Shown: one piece after another, positions 8,871-16,351 of the stretch
How the letters are laid out: every line of letters starts with the position of its first letter
How positions within the stretch are numbered: position 1 is the first letter of the stretch
Source of the DNA: Chloroflexota bacterium
GTDB lineage: Bacteria > Chloroflexota > Anaerolineae > Anaerolineales > VGOW01
Length of the DNA stretch: 64,000 nt
Direction: 5' to 3'
Assembly: GCA_016875735.1 (NCBI GenBank)
Contig: VGOW01000002.1
Span: 62,001 to 126,000, forward strand
The notes under the pieces: generated by a model
What the model was told of the DNA's origin: nothing
Database searches by the model: none
The model's input: only the letters and a program-made list of their open reading frames with translations
Position numbers and translations under genes: made by a program

Positions 8871-9863
8871 ATGCCCGACCTCTCCCCCGCCTTCCACTCC
8901 CGCGCCGCGCTCATCACCGGCGGACTCGGTTTCATCGGCAGTAATCTCGCCCGCCGACTGGCGGATCTCGGCGCGCGCGTCACCGTCATCGATTCGCTCA
9001 TCCCCGAATACGGCGGCAAACTGTTCAACCTCTCCGGCTATGAAGATCGAATCAAAGTGAACATCGCCGATGTGCGCGACGAGCACAGCATGGATTACCT
9101 CGTGCGCGGGCAGGATTTTATTTTCAACCTCGCCGGGCAAGTGAGTCATCTCGACTCGATGCGCGACCCGTACACCGATCTCGACATCAACTGTCGCAGT
9201 CAACTTTCGATTCTCGAAGCCTGCCGCAAACACAACCCTGCCGCGCGCATCGTCTTTTCGGGCGCGCGGCAAATTTACGGCAAGCCGCAATACCTGCCCG
9301 CCGACGAGCGCCATCCGGTCGATCCGGTGGACATCAACGGCGTGAATAAAGTGGCGGGCGAGTGGTATCACATTGTGTACCATCGGGCCTACGGCCTGCG
9401 CACCACCTCCCTGCGGCTCACCAACACCTACGGCCCGCGCATGAGGGTGGTGGATGCGCGGCAAACGTTTCTCGGCATTTGGATTCGGCGCATCATCGAA
9501 GGCAACGAGATTCTTGTGTACGGCGACGGCGAGCAGAAGCGCGATTTCAATTTCGTGGATGACGTGGTGGAGGCCCTGCTCATGGCCGCCGCCGACCGGG
9601 CCATCGGCGAGATTTACAATCTCGGCGGCGATGAAGTGGTGTCGCTCAAATCGTTAGCCGCGCAGCTGGTGAGCATCAACGGCTCGGGCGCGCACCGGCT
9701 CGTGCCCTTCCCCGCTGAGCAAAAGGCCATCGACATCGGCGACTACTATGGCGACTACTCCAAAATCAAAGGCGCACTCGGCTGGGCGCCGAAGGTGAAA
9801 CTGGCCGACGGACTGAAGCGGACGCTGGAATACTATAGGCAAAACGGCGCAGAGTATTGGTGA
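8871..9863 (+). CDS. NDP-sugar epimerase/dehydratase, extended SDR family
   Basis: 330 residues. The NAD-binding motif GGLGFIGS is at residues 17-24, with acidic VIDSLIPEYGG after strand 2 as in NAD-dependent enzymes. Substrate-domain signatures include FNLAGQVSHLDSM, RLTNTYGPRM and DGEQKRDFNFVDDVVEA. The usual catalytic YxxxK motif reads N-G-V-N-K at 156-160, so Asn156 stands where Tyr is expected. This variation may define a subfamily or an altered reaction. It precedes a sugar aminotransferase gene, suggesting a pathway to an amino-deoxy sugar for a surface glycan. Confidence 0.85.
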   Translation: MPDLSPAFHSRAALITGGLGFIGSNLARRLADLGARVTVIDSLIPEYGGKLFNLSGYEDRIKVNIADVRDEHSMDYLVRGQDFIFNLAGQVSHLDSMRDPYTDLDINCRSQLSILEACRKHNPAARIVFSGARQIYGKPQYLPADERHPVDPVDINGVNKVAGEWYHIVYHRAYGLRTTSLRLTNTYGPRMRVVDARQTFLGIWIRRIIEGNEILVYGDGEQKRDFNFVDDVVEALLMAAADRAIGEIYNLGGDEVVSLKSLAAQLVSINGSGAHRLVPFPAEQKAIDIGDYYGDYSKIKGALGWAPKVKLADGLKRTLEYYRQNGAEYW

Positions 9864-9879
9864 TGCGGAAACACTGAAT

Positions 9880-9961
9880 TCCAAACTTCAAACATCAAAC
9901 TCCAAACCGCACGACTCGCAGTTTTGAGTTTTGGAGTTTGAGATTGGAGGTTTGAGTTTTT
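9880..9961. repeat. TTTGAG/TTTGGAG inverted repeat spacer
   Basis: The spacer has a left arm rich in CCAAACTTCAAACATCAAAC and a right arm rich in GTTTTGAGTTTTGGAGTTTG, forming an imperfect long hairpin. The same element is found at 47151-47224 and in part at 63109-63135. Confidence 0.65.
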
Positions 9962-9968
9962 AGCCGTC

Positions 9969-11057
9969 ATGATTCTTCCCGCCAGCCCCGGCGCGTCATA
10001 TCGCGCGCACAAGCAAGAAATTGACGAAGCTGTCCGCCGCGTGAACGAATCGGGCTGGTATATTCTCGGCCCGGAAGTGGAAGCGTTCGAAGCCGAGTTC
10101 GCGGCATACATCGGCGTGAAGCACTGCGTGTCGGTCGCCAACGGAACGGACGCCATTCGCATCGCCGTGCTGGCCGCCCTGCCCTTTCGCGGCGCGGAGG
10201 GGATCACCGTTTCCATGTCGGCGACGGCGACGGTGGCCGCGTTGGTGGAAGCCGATTGGCAACCGATAATGGTGGACATCGATCCACACGAATACACGCT
10301 CGACCCCGCCGCGCTCGACTCCGCGCTCACCGCGCCGGGCATGTTCGTCACGCCGGTGCATCTCTACGGCCAACCGGCGCGCATGGACGCGATCATGAAG
10401 CTGGCCGACGAGCGGAGCGCGATCGTGATCGAAGACTGCGCCCAAGCGCACGGCGCGGTGTTCGGCGGCAAACGGGTGGGGTCGTTCGGGGCGGCGGCGG
10501 CCTTCAGTTTTTATCCCACCAAGAATCTCGGCGCGTTGGGCGACGGCGGCGCAATCGTCACCGACTCCGATGAAATCGCCGGGCGGGCGAGGCTGTCGAG
10601 AATGTACGGCTGGCGCGAGCGATACATCTCGGAGACGCACGGCGGCAACAGCCGGCTAGATGAATTGCAGGCCGCCGTTCTGCGAGTGAAACTGCGGCAT
10701 TTGGACTCCGACAACGCCCGCCGCATCCGCATTGCCGAAACGTACAACGCCGCCTTTGCCGATCTCGATCTGACTCTGCCGCCGACCGGCGGCGTGTACC
10801 ACCAATACACGATTCGGCATCCCCGCCGCGATCTCCTGCGAAGCCGACTCGCGGAGCGCGGCGTGAGCGCCGCCGTTCTGTATCCCGTCCCCATTCACCT
10901 GCAACCAGCCTATGCCGACGACCCGCCACTGAGCCTGCCCGTCACCGAAGCGTTTTGCCGCGATCTGTTGTGCCTGCCGATGTACCCCGAACTGACCGAC
11001 GGCGAAGTGAACGCGGTGTGTGAGGCGGTGAGGGAATGTGTGAGAGAGTTGAGGTGA
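9969..11057 (+). CDS. DegT/DnrJ/EryC1/StrS family sugar aminotransferase
   Basis: 362 residues of a fold-type I PLP enzyme that aminates keto-sugars on an NDP carrier. Motifs in order: SVANGTDAIRIAV (substrate and phosphate region), TPVHLYGQPARMD, VIEDCAQAHGA with the PLP-ring aspartate, and FSFYPTKNLGALGDGG with the Schiff-base Lys185. Length and motifs are normal. It follows the epimerase-like gene, with a repeat spacer between, and closes the cluster before a strong terminator. The product is probably an amino sugar for lipopolysaccharide-like or glycoprotein glycans. Confidence 0.93.
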   Translation: MILPASPGASYRAHKQEIDEAVRRVNESGWYILGPEVEAFEAEFAAYIGVKHCVSVANGTDAIRIAVLAALPFRGAEGITVSMSATATVAALVEADWQPIMVDIDPHEYTLDPAALDSALTAPGMFVTPVHLYGQPARMDAIMKLADERSAIVIEDCAQAHGAVFGGKRVGSFGAAAAFSFYPTKNLGALGDGGAIVTDSDEIAGRARLSRMYGWRERYISETHGGNSRLDELQAAVLRVKLRHLDSDNARRIRIAETYNAAFADLDLTLPPTGGVYHQYTIRHPRRDLLRSRLAERGVSAAVLYPVPIHLQPAYADDPPLSLPVTEAFCRDLLCLPMYPELTDGEVNAVCEAVRECVRELR

Positions 11058-11060
11058 AAG

Positions 11061-11100
11061 AATCAAAAAGCCCCCGGCTGTGCCGAGGGCTTTTTTGATT
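11061..11100 (+). terminator. Rho-independent terminator after the aminotransferase gene
   Basis: AATCAAAAAGCCC with CCGGC and, after a 3-nt loop, GCCGA with GGGCTTTTTTGATT form a long GC-rich hairpin with A and T tracts on both sides. It starts 3 nt after the stop codon. The A/T symmetry means it could also stop transcripts coming from the opposite strand. Confidence 0.93.
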
Positions 11101-11135
11101 CAGCGACTCGCCTCACATACACTTTCAGTTCTACT

Positions 11136-11207
11136 CACTGCAGAGTCGCAGAGAACACAGAGAAAAGAATCAAACACTCTGCGCACTCTGTGTCTCGGCG
11201 GTGAAAA
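11136..11207. repeat. Palindromic repeat family D, copy 1
   Basis: CACTGCAGAGTCGCAGAG on the left and CTCTGTGTCTCGGCGGTG on the right flank an A-rich centre and can pair imperfectly. Related copies are at 14145-14216, 24638-24713 and 55956-56045. All four are intergenic, with an outer CACCGC/GCGGTG-like pair. Confidence 0.8.
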
Positions 11208-11240
11208 AGGTTGAGGCGGCGCAACGCCCATTGACGAAAT

Positions 11241-11792
11241 TCATGGCCCGAAAACTTCAGGGTGCTGTTTGGTGTAGTTGTAGAGCAGGTAGGCCGAGAC
11301 GGGCAGGCAGGCGATGGCCAACGGAACGTGAATGCAGGTGAAGAAGCCAACGGTTAAAAGGTCGAGCACGATGCCAATGATGTTGCCAACCCAAAAGCCG
11401 ATGAGCCAGATCAGCCCGGCGCTGACGTTGCCCGCATACATCCAGCCGATTCCCAAAAAGCCAAACAGCCCGGCGGCCACTTCGATGACGAGGGCAATGG
11501 TGCGATCTTTGGCCGGTTGAGAGGCGCTGTATGACGGAGTGACGGGCGGCGAATACATCGGCGGGGGCGGCACATAGGGAGGAGGAGGCGGGGGCGGCGG
11601 AGGCGACTCGAGGTATTCGCGTGGCATGTCCACCGAGGGAGAGGTGAGGGGCGGCGTCTCCGGAGTCGGCGCCGCCGCCGAATCGGTTCGCAGATTCTGT
11701 TCGACTGCCGAGACGGTGAGATCGATCCCGCAGGCAATGCAGAAGTTCGATCCTTCGGCGTTCTCAGTGCCGCAGGCTGGGCATTTGATCAT
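11241..11792 (-). CDS. Zinc-ribbon membrane protein with Pro-rich linker
   Basis: 183 residues from ATG 11792 (MIKCPACGTEN), preceded by GGAG at 6 nt; an upstream in-frame extension lacks a ribosome site. Residues 1-22 form a zinc ribbon (CPAC and CIAC). Then comes a long Pro-rich linker with a run of nine prolines. The C-terminal half has two or three hydrophobic segments beginning IALVIEVAAGLFGFLGIGWM, which resembles TM2-type domains (LGxxGIxxFYxG-like). Function unknown. It is last in the SPFH/DUF2207 module, separated from it by a GC-rich hairpin repeat. Confidence 0.75.
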   Translation of the reverse strand: MIKCPACGTENAEGSNFCIACGIDLTVSAVEQNLRTDSAAAPTPETPPLTSPSVDMPREYLESPPPPPPPPPYVPPPPMYSPPVTPSYSASQPAKDRTIALVIEVAAGLFGFLGIGWMYAGNVSAGLIWLIGFWVGNIIGIVLDLLTVGFFTCIHVPLAIACLPVSAYLLYNYTKQHPEVFGP

Positions 11793-11805
11793 CGCATTCT
11801 CCAAA

Positions 11806-11920
11806 CCCCACCCCCGACCCCTCCCCAACAGATAAGCGCCTTTGGGGAGGGGGGAGCGCAGTTACTCCCTCCCCCATTTGTGTTTTTCAAATGGGGGAGG
11901 GCCGGGGTGGGGTGGGGGTC
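11806..11920. repeat. GC-rich hairpin repeat family F
   Basis: Two stem-loops lie side by side. The first pairs CCCTCCCC with GGGGAGGG. The second is a perfect 14-bp inverted repeat, CCCTCCCCCATTTG (11867-11880) with CAAATGGGGGAGGG (11888-11901) around a T-rich loop. Related sequence appears in frame in a glycosyltransferase gene at 41540-41600. It may act as a terminator or RNA stabiliser between the two flanking genes. Confidence 0.65.
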
Positions 11921-11927
11921 AACTGCC

Positions 11928-13001
11928 TTACGAGGCAAGAAAATCGTCGAGCGCCTTCTTTGATATTCTGTACTGCGAGCCGACTTGCTTGGCTTTGAGT
12001 TGCCCGCCCTGAATCATTTGCATGATGTCGGCTTCGGGCACTTGCAGATAGGCCGCCGCCTGCGTCGGGTTCATCACTTCGGGGGCCGGGCCGCCGGAGG
12101 TGGGCGCAGTGGGCGCGGCGGCAGGAGCGCCGGGGCCAGCGGGCGGAACCATGCCGCCCTGAAAGGCTTGCCCCATAATGTTGCCGATGCCGATGCCCGC
12201 TCCGATTCCGGCAGTGAGTCCCGCGCCGCCGCCGGGATTCTTGGCCGCGTCGCGCATCGCATCGGCGGCCTGCAATTGCATGTACGTTTGCATATCCAGC
12301 ATTCCCATCGCCCGCAATTCTTCGGCAGACTTCGAGGAGGGCTTGATGCTCTCAACGTAGAATGACTTGAGGGTGACGCCGATGGCGCGGAAGTCGTCTT
12401 GCACTTTGGCGCGCATGGCCGAGCCGATCTCTTCGGTGTAGGCGATCAGTTCGGGCACGCTCTTGCCCTGCTTCGTCGCCAGCTCGGCCAGCAGGTCGGC
12501 GAGTTTAGAGAGGAGCATGGCCCGGAAGCGGCCCTGAATATCGTTAGTGGTATACGCGCCCTGCGCGCCGACGATCTGCGTGACGAACTGCTGGGCGTTG
12601 CTCACTGCAAACGAGTAACTGCCGAAGGCCTGAAGCAGGGCCACGCCCAACCCCATGCCGGGGTTACGCACGATGATCGGCTGAGGCGTGCCCCATTTCT
12701 GGTCGGCGAACTCGCGCATCGAAACGTAATACACTTCGGCAGTGAAGGGCGAGCGCTCGTTGAACAATTTGCCGATCCAATCGCGCAGGATGGGGATGTT
12801 GGCGGTGGTGATGGTATGCCGCCCGGCAGTGAAGGTGTCGAGGGCGCGGCCATCGCGGAAGAACACCGCGTTCTGGCTTTCGCGCACGATCACTTGCGAG
12901 CCGATCTGGAAATCGCCCGAGCCGCTTTCGGGGAAGCGGCGCACGATCTCGTTGCGCATCTCATCTGGGTATTCGATGACATCAAAAATACGACGTGCCA
13001 T
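11928..13001 (-). CDS. SPFH-domain protein (YdjI-like) with C-terminal helix-turn-helix
   Basis: 357 residues, start ATG 13001 with AGGAG upstream. Residues about 20-245 match the YdjI-type SPFH family (IVRESQNAVFFRDGRALDTF, GRHTITTANIPIL), scaffold proteins that gather at membranes. A Gly/Ala/Pro-rich linker (about 245-305) leads to an excisionase/MerR-like HTH at about 309-357 (MNPTQAAAYLQVPEADIMQM, then QVGSQYRISKKALDDFL). In Bacillus YdjI the C-terminus is a zinc ribbon instead, so the HTH fusion is notable. There is no membrane helix, so recruitment by membrane partners encoded next door is likely (inference). Confidence 0.85.
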   Translation of the reverse strand: MARRIFDVIEYPDEMRNEIVRRFPESGSGDFQIGSQVIVRESQNAVFFRDGRALDTFTAGRHTITTANIPILRDWIGKLFNERSPFTAEVYYVSMREFADQKWGTPQPIIVRNPGMGLGVALLQAFGSYSFAVSNAQQFVTQIVGAQGAYTTNDIQGRFRAMLLSKLADLLAELATKQGKSVPELIAYTEEIGSAMRAKVQDDFRAIGVTLKSFYVESIKPSSKSAEELRAMGMLDMQTYMQLQAADAMRDAAKNPGGGAGLTAGIGAGIGIGNIMGQAFQGGMVPPAGPGAPAAAPTAPTSGGPAPEVMNPTQAAAYLQVPEADIMQMIQGGQLKAKQVGSQYRISKKALDDFLAS

Positions 13002-13051
13002 GTTGGTCTCCTATGTTTTCTTCGAGTCCCTGCGATCAAAGCCGGGAAACA

Positions 13052-13567
13052 TTACGATACGGCCAGCACATCCTTGCGGCGGTCGAACGCCGTGACGCAT
13101 TCGGTGGTCACGGCCACGAGATTGCGGATCGCGGCGGGCAGGCCGTCACCGCCGAGCGAGGCCTCCACGTTATCTACCGCGCTCGACACTTTGCTCACGC
13201 CTTCCAGCAGAGCGTAATCGTAGGCGTACAACTTTTGCAGCTCGGCGTCATTCACCTTCACCGCGCCGAACAGCGAGCCGTAGCCGTAGGCTGCCGTCTT
13301 CATGCCGTCGATGAACGTGCGCAGTTTGATGGCGGCGGACTCCATATTGTCCACGTGATCGATCATCATCTCTTCGACCATCCGCCGCTGAATGGCCGAA
13401 ACGCGCTGCCACTGCTCATCGTATCTCTGCGCCAGAGTCTCGCGCAGCATTTTATCGGCGGTGCGGCGCTGCTCCTCTTTCAAATAGCCGCCGAAGCCCG
13501 GAATCTTGCTGGCGATCTTTTCCAGCAAGTTTTGTTCACTGGCAATTTTAGAAAACATGTCGTCCAT
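13052..13567 (-). CDS. Helical protein of unknown function in the SPFH module
   Basis: 171 residues, start ATG 13567 with GGAG 8 nt upstream. No transmembrane segment or known motif is visible. The sequence is almost wholly alpha-helical and charged (for example EEQRRTADKMLRETLAQRYD) with long amphipathic stretches. It lies between the SPFH-HTH gene and a zinc-ribbon membrane gene on one strand with short spacers. In the Bacillus pspA-ydjGHI operon a helical PspA protein accompanies the SPFH protein; this gene could fill a similar place, but I see no PspA sequence signature. Confidence 0.75.
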   Translation of the reverse strand: MDDMFSKIASEQNLLEKIASKIPGFGGYLKEEQRRTADKMLRETLAQRYDEQWQRVSAIQRRMVEEMMIDHVDNMESAAIKLRTFIDGMKTAAYGYGSLFGAVKVNDAELQKLYAYDYALLEGVSKVSSAVDNVEASLGGDGLPAAIRNLVAVTTECVTAFDRRKDVLAVS

Positions 13568-13592
13568 TTATATTTCTCCTTTGAGAACGTCG

Positions 13593-14108
13593 CTAAACGA
13601 AGTAGTCGGTGCCGCAATACTGGCACTTGATAACACCTTTGCCGGCCAACGACACTTTGCCGCCGCACTTCTTGCAAGTCTCCAGCCCCTTCAACTGCGC
13701 CGCCTGCGCGCTATACAACATGCCGTCATCCCAATTAATATAGCCGCTAAAAAGCCCCAAGCCGACCAAATTGTACACCCAACTCTGAATCTGATCGCGC
13801 GAGGCCTTCAACTCAATCGCCGCATCGCTGATCCGCAGTTCGCCGCGCGTCGCCACCATCTCCAAAATCTTTCTCTGCTTCGCCGCGTTCTCTTCATCTT
13901 TGCCCTCCTGCCCGGCTTTGATCCACAAAAAGATTCCCGCGCCCGCCAATGGCAGAGCAATGATCACTAGAAACACGACGCCAACCGCGAACCCGGCCAC
14001 ATACAACCCGCCCGCCGCCATGAGCGCCGCCAAAATAATCAACCCGACGACGACCACCAACGCGCCGCCGACGATCATTAATACGCCTGCAACTTGACCC
14101 GGTTTCAT
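13593..14108 (-). CDS. Membrane protein with winged-helix-like and zinc-ribbon parts
   Basis: 171 residues, start ATG 14108 with GGAGG upstream. Two hydrophobic helices (about residues 7-32 and 40-62) are followed by a region reading QRKILEMVATRGELRISDAA and SRDQIQSWVYNLVGLGLFSG, which looks like a PCI or winged-helix fold. The C-terminus is a zinc ribbon (CKKCGGK and CQYCGTD). This layout, membrane anchor plus zinc ribbon, recalls YdjG, which together with YdjH recruits the SPFH protein YdjI to the Bacillus membrane. The equivalence is inference. Confidence 0.75.
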   Translation of the reverse strand: MKPGQVAGVLMIVGGALVVVVGLIILAALMAAGGLYVAGFAVGVVFLVIIALPLAGAGIFLWIKAGQEGKDEENAAKQRKILEMVATRGELRISDAAIELKASRDQIQSWVYNLVGLGLFSGYINWDDGMLYSAQAAQLKGLETCKKCGGKVSLAGKGVIKCQYCGTDYFV

Positions 14109-14144
14109 GAAATGCGCCTCCGTAGTATGAAAGAACTATGGCGG

Positions 14145-14216
14145 TTTTCACCACCGAGACACTGACAGCGCAGAGAGACTTTGAAACTCTGTGGACTCTG
14201 TGTCTCGGCGGAAAAA
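14145..14216. repeat. Palindromic repeat family D, copy 2
   Basis: TTTTCACCACCGAGACAC with CAGCGCAGAGAGAC on the left, and CTCTGTGGACTCTGTGTCTC with GGCGGAAAAA on the right, can fold back imperfectly. It fills most of the 120-nt spacer between the DUF2207 gene and its downstream neighbour. Confidence 0.75.
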
Positions 14217-14229
14217 CTGACTCTTGAGT

Positions 14230-16143
14230 TTATCGAAAGCCGCGCCGTCCGCCGCCGCTGAACCCACCGCCGCGAAAGCCGCCGCCGCCGCGAAACGTCG
14301 AACGCCCGCCGCTGAACCCGCGACTGCCGCCGCCGAGTCGCGTGTACGATCCGCCTCCCCCGGCGGGCGTGGGCGGAGTGGAGAACGAGCGGCCCGCCGT
14401 GTTCAACGCATTCACCAATCCATCGCCAATCGAATTGAGTCCGCCCACCATGCCCGCGCCCATCTGATTCAGATCCGGCGCTTGCATTGCTGGCCCCGCG
14501 CCCGGCACAACGGGTTGGGCAGTGGTCAGTGGCCGCCGCCACGGGCGATACCAACGCGGGATGGGCACACTGGCCGCCACTGGCGCTTGCGCGAACGCCG
14601 TCACCCACCGCCGCTCGAGTCCGAAAGCAATCGCGTAGGGTAGATACGATTCGAATTGATCGGCCGCGTTGGCAACGTCGCCATACTTCTGAATGTTGCC
14701 GAGGTATTTTTGGAACGCGCGCCACTTGGCCGTCTCGTCCGCGCCTTTGCGAGTGCGCGCCGGCATGATACCGCCGATGGCGATGAGGCCGACTCCGAAC
14801 AGCACCATCGGCGCGAACGGGCAAATGATCGATCCGGTGATCTCCGCGCCCGCGCCGACCGCGAGGCAGCCCAACACCAACGTCCCCGCCACGACCAGCG
14901 CCCCCGCCGTGCGATACCGTTGGCGCACTTCTTCGGGCTGCGAGCGAAAGAGTCCGACGTTCACCGCTTCGGTGTACAGCGCCGACTCGATGGAGCGCAG
15001 GCGCGAGTAAAAACCGAAAGGCAACTTGTTCAGCGCCACCGTCTCGCCCGCGCCGAACACCGCATCGTATAGAGCCTGCTCGTACGCGCGGAGGCCGGAG
15101 GGCGTGCCCACTTGGCTGAGGGTGAACGTCTTCGACACGGTGCCGAAAGCGGCAGGCGATTCGGATTCTTCGAGGGCGATGAACCCGCGCCGCGCCAGAT
15201 CGATCAGCGTCGCCGTGAGATCGCGCAGGTCGGCCTTTTCGTCGGTGAGCACGCCCACCAAACCGGGCGGCAAATCGGAGGGCGGCTGGGCGATGTAATC
15301 GGGCGTGAGGCCGGGCACGGGGTCGCGGCCAAACAGATACCACAGCAAATACAACGCGCCGGGCAGTGCCAACAGCAAAGCCAGCGCAATCGCCCACAGA
15401 CCGAGATCGATCCACGGTTTGACGTTCTGCTCGAAGTCTTGCTTTTTATCAAACTCCGCTTGCCACGACGGTTTGGGGCCGGTCACTGCGCCGTGTTCGA
15501 AGATCACTTGAATACCGACGCCTTCGTAGGCGTTGACGGCGCGAGTCGTCGTGTAAGTCACCGTGCGGTTGTCGAGACTCGTTTGCCACTGCATCGGCGT
15601 CCCAATCGAGTCGGGGTCGTCGATGACCGGGCCGCCGGGCGGCAAATGCACGGTGACGGTGGACGATTGAATCGGAAAATCGAGTTCGGGGCTGATCACC
15701 ATGAATCGGATCTTGTCGCCCGAGTCATATTGCCGCACCGCGCCGTGAATGGTGTACGAAAGAATGAATGTGCGCGTTTCGTTGGCGAGGGACTCGAATG
15801 ACCAATCGACGAGAAGATTGCCAGCGTCTTCTGAGGTCGTGTAAGTGTACGCGCCGCTGAAGGCGTTTTCGTAAACGCGCCCCGGCTCGGAGACGGCGAC
15901 ATCGGTGATGCCGTCGGTGTTTTCGAGCGGGATGCTGGCGAAGCCGCCGCGAAACGGCCCGCCCTGAAATTCGATGACTTGCGTTTCGACGACTTTGAGA
16001 TCACCGTTCGGCTCGATGGTGATGTCCACATCGTACCTCTGCCAGGCCACCGATTTGGCCTGCGCCAAATTTACCGGCGAGACCGCCAACGCGAACACTG
16101 CGAGCATTGCACTTAATCGAATGATGGATCGTTTCAGAGTCAT
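14230..16143 (-). CDS. DUF2207 membrane protein
   Basis: 637 residues, start ATG 16143 with AGGTG upstream. A signal peptide (about 1-29) precedes an extracellular beta domain of about 200 residues beginning WQRYDVDITIEPNGDLKVVE, the DUF2207 hallmark. A membrane helix is near 248-272, a cytosolic part contains ADLRDLTATLIDLARRGFIA (winged-helix-like), two further helices lie near 420-470, and there is a Gly/Arg/Ser-rich tail (GGGGFRGGGFSGGG). Gly-rich tails of this sort are typical of the family. It is first in the SPFH module and may be the membrane partner of the SPFH protein. Confidence 0.88.
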   Translation of the reverse strand: MTLKRSIIRLSAMLAVFALAVSPVNLAQAKSVAWQRYDVDITIEPNGDLKVVETQVIEFQGGPFRGGFASIPLENTDGITDVAVSEPGRVYENAFSGAYTYTTSEDAGNLLVDWSFESLANETRTFILSYTIHGAVRQYDSGDKIRFMVISPELDFPIQSSTVTVHLPPGGPVIDDPDSIGTPMQWQTSLDNRTVTYTTTRAVNAYEGVGIQVIFEHGAVTGPKPSWQAEFDKKQDFEQNVKPWIDLGLWAIALALLLALPGALYLLWYLFGRDPVPGLTPDYIAQPPSDLPPGLVGVLTDEKADLRDLTATLIDLARRGFIALEESESPAAFGTVSKTFTLSQVGTPSGLRAYEQALYDAVFGAGETVALNKLPFGFYSRLRSIESALYTEAVNVGLFRSQPEEVRQRYRTAGALVVAGTLVLGCLAVGAGAEITGSIICPFAPMVLFGVGLIAIGGIMPARTRKGADETAKWRAFQKYLGNIQKYGDVANAADQFESYLPYAIAFGLERRWVTAFAQAPVAASVPIPRWYRPWRRPLTTAQPVVPGAGPAMQAPDLNQMGAGMVGGLNSIGDGLVNALNTAGRSFSTPPTPAGGGGSYTRLGGGSRGFSGGRSTFRGGGGFRGGGFSGGGRRGFR

Positions 16144-16161
16144 GATTCACCTCACGCCGGT

Positions 16162-16167
16162 ATTATA
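16162..16167 (-). promoter_or_regulatory. Probable -10 box of the DUF2207/SPFH module
   Basis: On the minus strand TATAAT lies 18 nt before the DUF2207 start codon, leaving a leader of about 12 nt that still contains AGGTG. A clear -35 was not found. Confidence 0.5.
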
Positions 16168-16238
16168 CTCATTCACGCAAAACAAAACGCCGGGGCAACT
16201 GCAACAGGGCGCACACAAAACATGTCAGCGGGCAAGCA

Positions 16239-16271
16239 AGACCGACGCGGTTTCTAAAACCGCGTCGGTCT
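16239..16271. repeat. Perfect 15-bp inverted repeat
   Basis: AGACCGACGCGGTTT and AAACCGCGTCGGTCT are separated by 3 nt, giving a perfect 15-bp hairpin. It lies between a GT39 gene and the DUF2207 gene, both on the minus strand, so it could act in processing or partial termination. There is no U-tract immediately after it. Confidence 0.8.
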
Positions 16272-16286
16272 CAACAGGGTTACAAA

Positions 16287-16315
16287 TAGGGCGACCGCAA
16301 GGGCCGCCCCTACAA
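16287..16315. repeat. GTAGGGGC palindromic repeat family G, copy 1 (degenerate)
   Basis: TAGGGCGACC and GGCCGCCCCTACA flank a CGCAAG-like loop. It is a degenerate member of the family also at 31936-31964, 54875-54902 and 57784-57836. Confidence 0.6.
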
Positions 16316-16351
16316 TGGTGTTGATGTGATTCGTGCGGAATGAGTTACGAG

